A stretch of 64,000 bases of DNA from Gammaproteobacteria bacterium (GTDB taxonomy: Bacteria; Pseudomonadota; Gammaproteobacteria; UBA9339): positions 1 to 64,000 of the forward strand of contig JAMCWR010000003.1 of NCBI GenBank assembly GCA_023480665.1. Direction: 5' to 3'. Position numbers and translations under genes: made by a program. This document shows, one piece after another, positions 61,951-64,000 of the stretch (its first letter is position 1; each line of letters starts with the position of its first letter). The notes beneath the pieces are model-generated. The model was given only the letters and a program-made list of their open reading frames with translations. It was not told where the DNA came from and made no database searches.

Positions 61951-63753
61951 ATGAAACAAAACTACGAAGACAAAGATTTGCCTGGTAAGTTAGTACCATT
62001 CATCTGGCGATATCTAAAACATAGAAAAATATTTTTAGTGGGTTTCTTTTTTGTCGCGATGGTTTGGGCGACAGAAATGTCACTTAGGCCCTATTTATTA
62101 AAAGTAATCATTGATGCGGTAGTGAAATATTCACGAAATAATACGCAAATGATTATTGCAACGTTGACGCCAGCAATACTGTATGTGTCGTTATCAATTA
62201 TCGTCAACCTCGCTTTGCGTTTACACAGCTATCTTAATTTACGACTATTCCCTGAAATAAAAGCTGCCGCCAACAAAGATATGTTTGAATATTTAATGCA
62301 CCATTCACATGCATTTTTTCAAAACAATTTTTCTGGGAGCTTATCTAAAAAAATATTTGATATAGCTAATATTGAGCAACTCATCGGTATCATTAATGAA
62401 TTGTTTTACCCGAGAATATTTGCGATACTCATTTCAAGCATTACATTATTCATTGTGGTAAAGCCCATATTTGGAATTATCCTGTTTCTTTGGGCGATCT
62501 TCTTTGTTTGTTTCTCCTATTCTGCAGCGAAAAAGTTGGAAAAATTAGCGGGGCTTTACTCTGAAGCATTTGCTAAAGCTGGCGGAACAATATCTGATTC
62601 AATTTCAAATATAATGAGCACCAAACTTTTTGCTAATATTCCAGAAGAAGTTGCTTATGTTCATAAAGACATTGATTATCTAGTGGAATGTGATCGCGCA
62701 GTTGACTGGAAAAATTTGCAAATTAGCTTAATTCGAGGCTTTAGCCTAACTATATTAATAGCCGCAATGATAATCACCTTAATCTATGGGCGTACTCAAG
62801 GCTGGGTTAGCCCCGGAGATTTTGCTTTGGTTTTAATGCTGTCAATTTCATTATGCTCAAGCATGGGTGATCTAGGGCAAAGTATGTTGCAATTTTTTAG
62901 GATTGTTGGTACCTGCAACCAAGCTTTAAGTTTTATTCGAATAGCACATGAAATTGTTGACGCACCTGATGCAGTACCTTTACGAGTAACTAAAGGTGAA
63001 ATTAAGCTGCAAAACGTAGCGTTTCACTACGAAAACAGCAAGCCTCTGTTTGAAAATCTTAACATCACGATTCATCCTGGAGAAAAAATTGGATTGGTCG
63101 GTTACTCAGGTGGTGGCAAATCAACTTTTATTAAACTCATTTTACGTTTGATTGATGCGCAATCAGGCAGCATATTGATTGATGGCCAAGATATAAAAAA
63201 AGTTACTCAGGACTCTATCCGTAAGCAAATCGGAACCATTCCACAGGAACCGGATTTGTTTCACCGCACAATAATGGAAAATATTCGTTTTGCCAAACCA
63301 GATGCAAGTGATGCTGACGTTATTGAGGCCGCAAAAAAAGCCAAGTGTCATGAATTTATTTCTGAGATGCCAGATAAATACCAATCTTTAGTTGGCGAGC
63401 GTGGCATAAAATTATCTGGTGGACAAAAACAACGTATTGCTGTAGCAAGAGCATTTTTAAAAAATGCCCCTATTCTTTTGCTGGATGAAGCAACATCTTC
63501 TCTCGATTCGATTACAGAAAGTAGTATTCAAGAGAGCCTCTACGAAGTAATGGCAAACAAAACAACCATTGTAATTGCTCACAGATTATCGACATTGAAA
63601 AACATGGACAGGATATTAGTTTTTGTGAACGGTAAAATAGCAGAAGATGGCTCTTTGGATTCCTTGCTAAAAAATAATAAGAGTCATTTTCATAAACTTT
63701 GGCAGATGCAAGCAGAAGGATTTATTCCCCTCATGGCAAAGCAAGCATCATAA
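61951..63753 (+). CDS. ABC exporter, fused membrane and ATPase domains
   Basis: The 600-residue half-transporter has six membrane helices (about 30-310) and a C-terminal ATPase. Walker A is GYSGGGKST, signature KLSGGQKQRIAVARAF, Walker B ILLLDEATSSLD and the H-loop VIAHRLST. It resembles MsbA-like and multidrug exporters and would work as a homodimer. Substrate unknown. Its stop overlaps the convergent ABC gene by 6 bp. Confidence 0.92.
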   Translation: MKQNYEDKDLPGKLVPFIWRYLKHRKIFLVGFFFVAMVWATEMSLRPYLLKVIIDAVVKYSRNNTQMIIATLTPAILYVSLSIIVNLALRLHSYLNLRLFPEIKAAANKDMFEYLMHHSHAFFQNNFSGSLSKKIFDIANIEQLIGIINELFYPRIFAILISSITLFIVVKPIFGIILFLWAIFFVCFSYSAAKKLEKLAGLYSEAFAKAGGTISDSISNIMSTKLFANIPEEVAYVHKDIDYLVECDRAVDWKNLQISLIRGFSLTILIAAMIITLIYGRTQGWVSPGDFALVLMLSISLCSSMGDLGQSMLQFFRIVGTCNQALSFIRIAHEIVDAPDAVPLRVTKGEIKLQNVAFHYENSKPLFENLNITIHPGEKIGLVGYSGGGKSTFIKLILRLIDAQSGSILIDGQDIKKVTQDSIRKQIGTIPQEPDLFHRTIMENIRFAKPDASDADVIEAAKKAKCHEFISEMPDKYQSLVGERGIKLSGGQKQRIAVARAFLKNAPILLLDEATSSLDSITESSIQESLYEVMANKTTIVIAHRLSTLKNMDRILVFVNGKIAEDGSLDSLLKNNKSHFHKLWQMQAEGFIPLMAKQAS

Positions 63754-64000
63754 GGATTTTGCCACAGGTAATACTCGCCAACCATGCTCTAAATCGAGTA
63801 ACAATTCTTGATCATGGAATTTTAATAAGCTAGAACGATGACCAACACTAACGTAAGAAATATTACTTTGTTGCAACTTGCTATAAACAATTACCTCATT
63901 ATCTTCGTCGAGCGCACTAGTAGATTCATCAAGAATGGCATATTTTGGATTATTTAAAAACAGGCGCACGAACATTATGCGTTGTTGTTCACCAAGTGAT
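63748..64000 (-). CDS. ABC transporter ATPase C-terminus (YddA/ABC_membrane_2 type), cut by window edge
   Basis: Only the end of the ATPase domain is present. Reading in from the right edge gives SLGEQQRIMFVRLFLNNPKY (signature), then AILDESTSALDEDNE (Walker B) and VGHRSSLLKFHDQEL (H-loop region). SLGEQQR and GHR are typical of the YddA/SbmA-related fused permease-ATPase family (PF06472). The gene continues beyond the window. Confidence 0.85.
   Translation of the reverse strand, partial: SLGEQQRIMFVRLFLNNPKYAILDESTSALDEDNEVIVYSKLQQSNISYVSVGHRSSLLKFHDQELLLDLEHGWRVLPVAKSL

Overview
The window is AT-rich, densely coded bacterial chromosome. Its housekeeping genes (secB beside a yibN-type gene, envC, prlC, rppH, lgt, coaX, glnS, rlmJ, fis) are gammaproteobacterial in type. 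An IcmH/DotU-IcmF pair, DUF4143 ATPases, MFS transporters, surface beta-helix proteins and large lineage-specific proteins suggest a host-associated relative of the Legionellales (Legionella/Coxiella/Rickettsiella-like). This placement is inferred from gene content and composition; no rRNA gene is present to confirm it, and I see no tRNA gene or CRISPR array.

Layout. 1-7168: obg (cut by the left edge and ending in an aberrant foldback), rpmA-rplU, a secreted orphan, a PEBP protein, a DUF4143 ATPase and a three-gene ABC importer. 7169-12949: palindromic repeats and a transposase scrap, a sugar cluster (RhaT-like permease, ROK fructokinase, cupin phosphomannose isomerase), a 668-residue orphan and a CXXC membrane protein. 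13147-27401: fis, icmH/dotU-icmF, rppH-lgt-coaX-prlC-rpiA, convergent secB and an inactive-looking rhodanese, then envC-ctp, GNAT and DUF2156 genes. 27418-33351: a beta-barrel/beta-helix surface protein head-to-head with a subtilase, a second DUF4143 ATPase behind a promoter inside a long palindrome, a MITE with IS903-like ends, and rpe.

33459-40417 is the most unusual part. A two-gene module occurs twice in tandem. Each copy has a small exported protein followed by a large protein with a phage-lysozyme-like (GH24) N-terminus, an RTX-like motif and a shared C-terminal region. The shared region is nearly identical at the DNA level over about 889 bp, and both copies are interrupted at the same 8-A tract. 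A toxin/cognate-inhibitor arrangement is possible but unproven.

40825-64000: ZIP transporter, ruvX-rsmB, an MFS transporter, glnS, rlmJ, L,D-transpeptidase, a cluster of three hairpins, a glycine-zipper lipoprotein, dcd, an S9 peptidase, an HAD phosphatase, an Mla-type lipid transport operon with a STAS-fused permease and a PqiC-like lipoprotein, udk, an MFS transporter divergent from a cupin, a second barrel/beta-helix surface protein with about eleven 41-residue repeats, an outer-membrane barrel, an ABC exporter, and a convergent second ABC transporter cut by the right edge.
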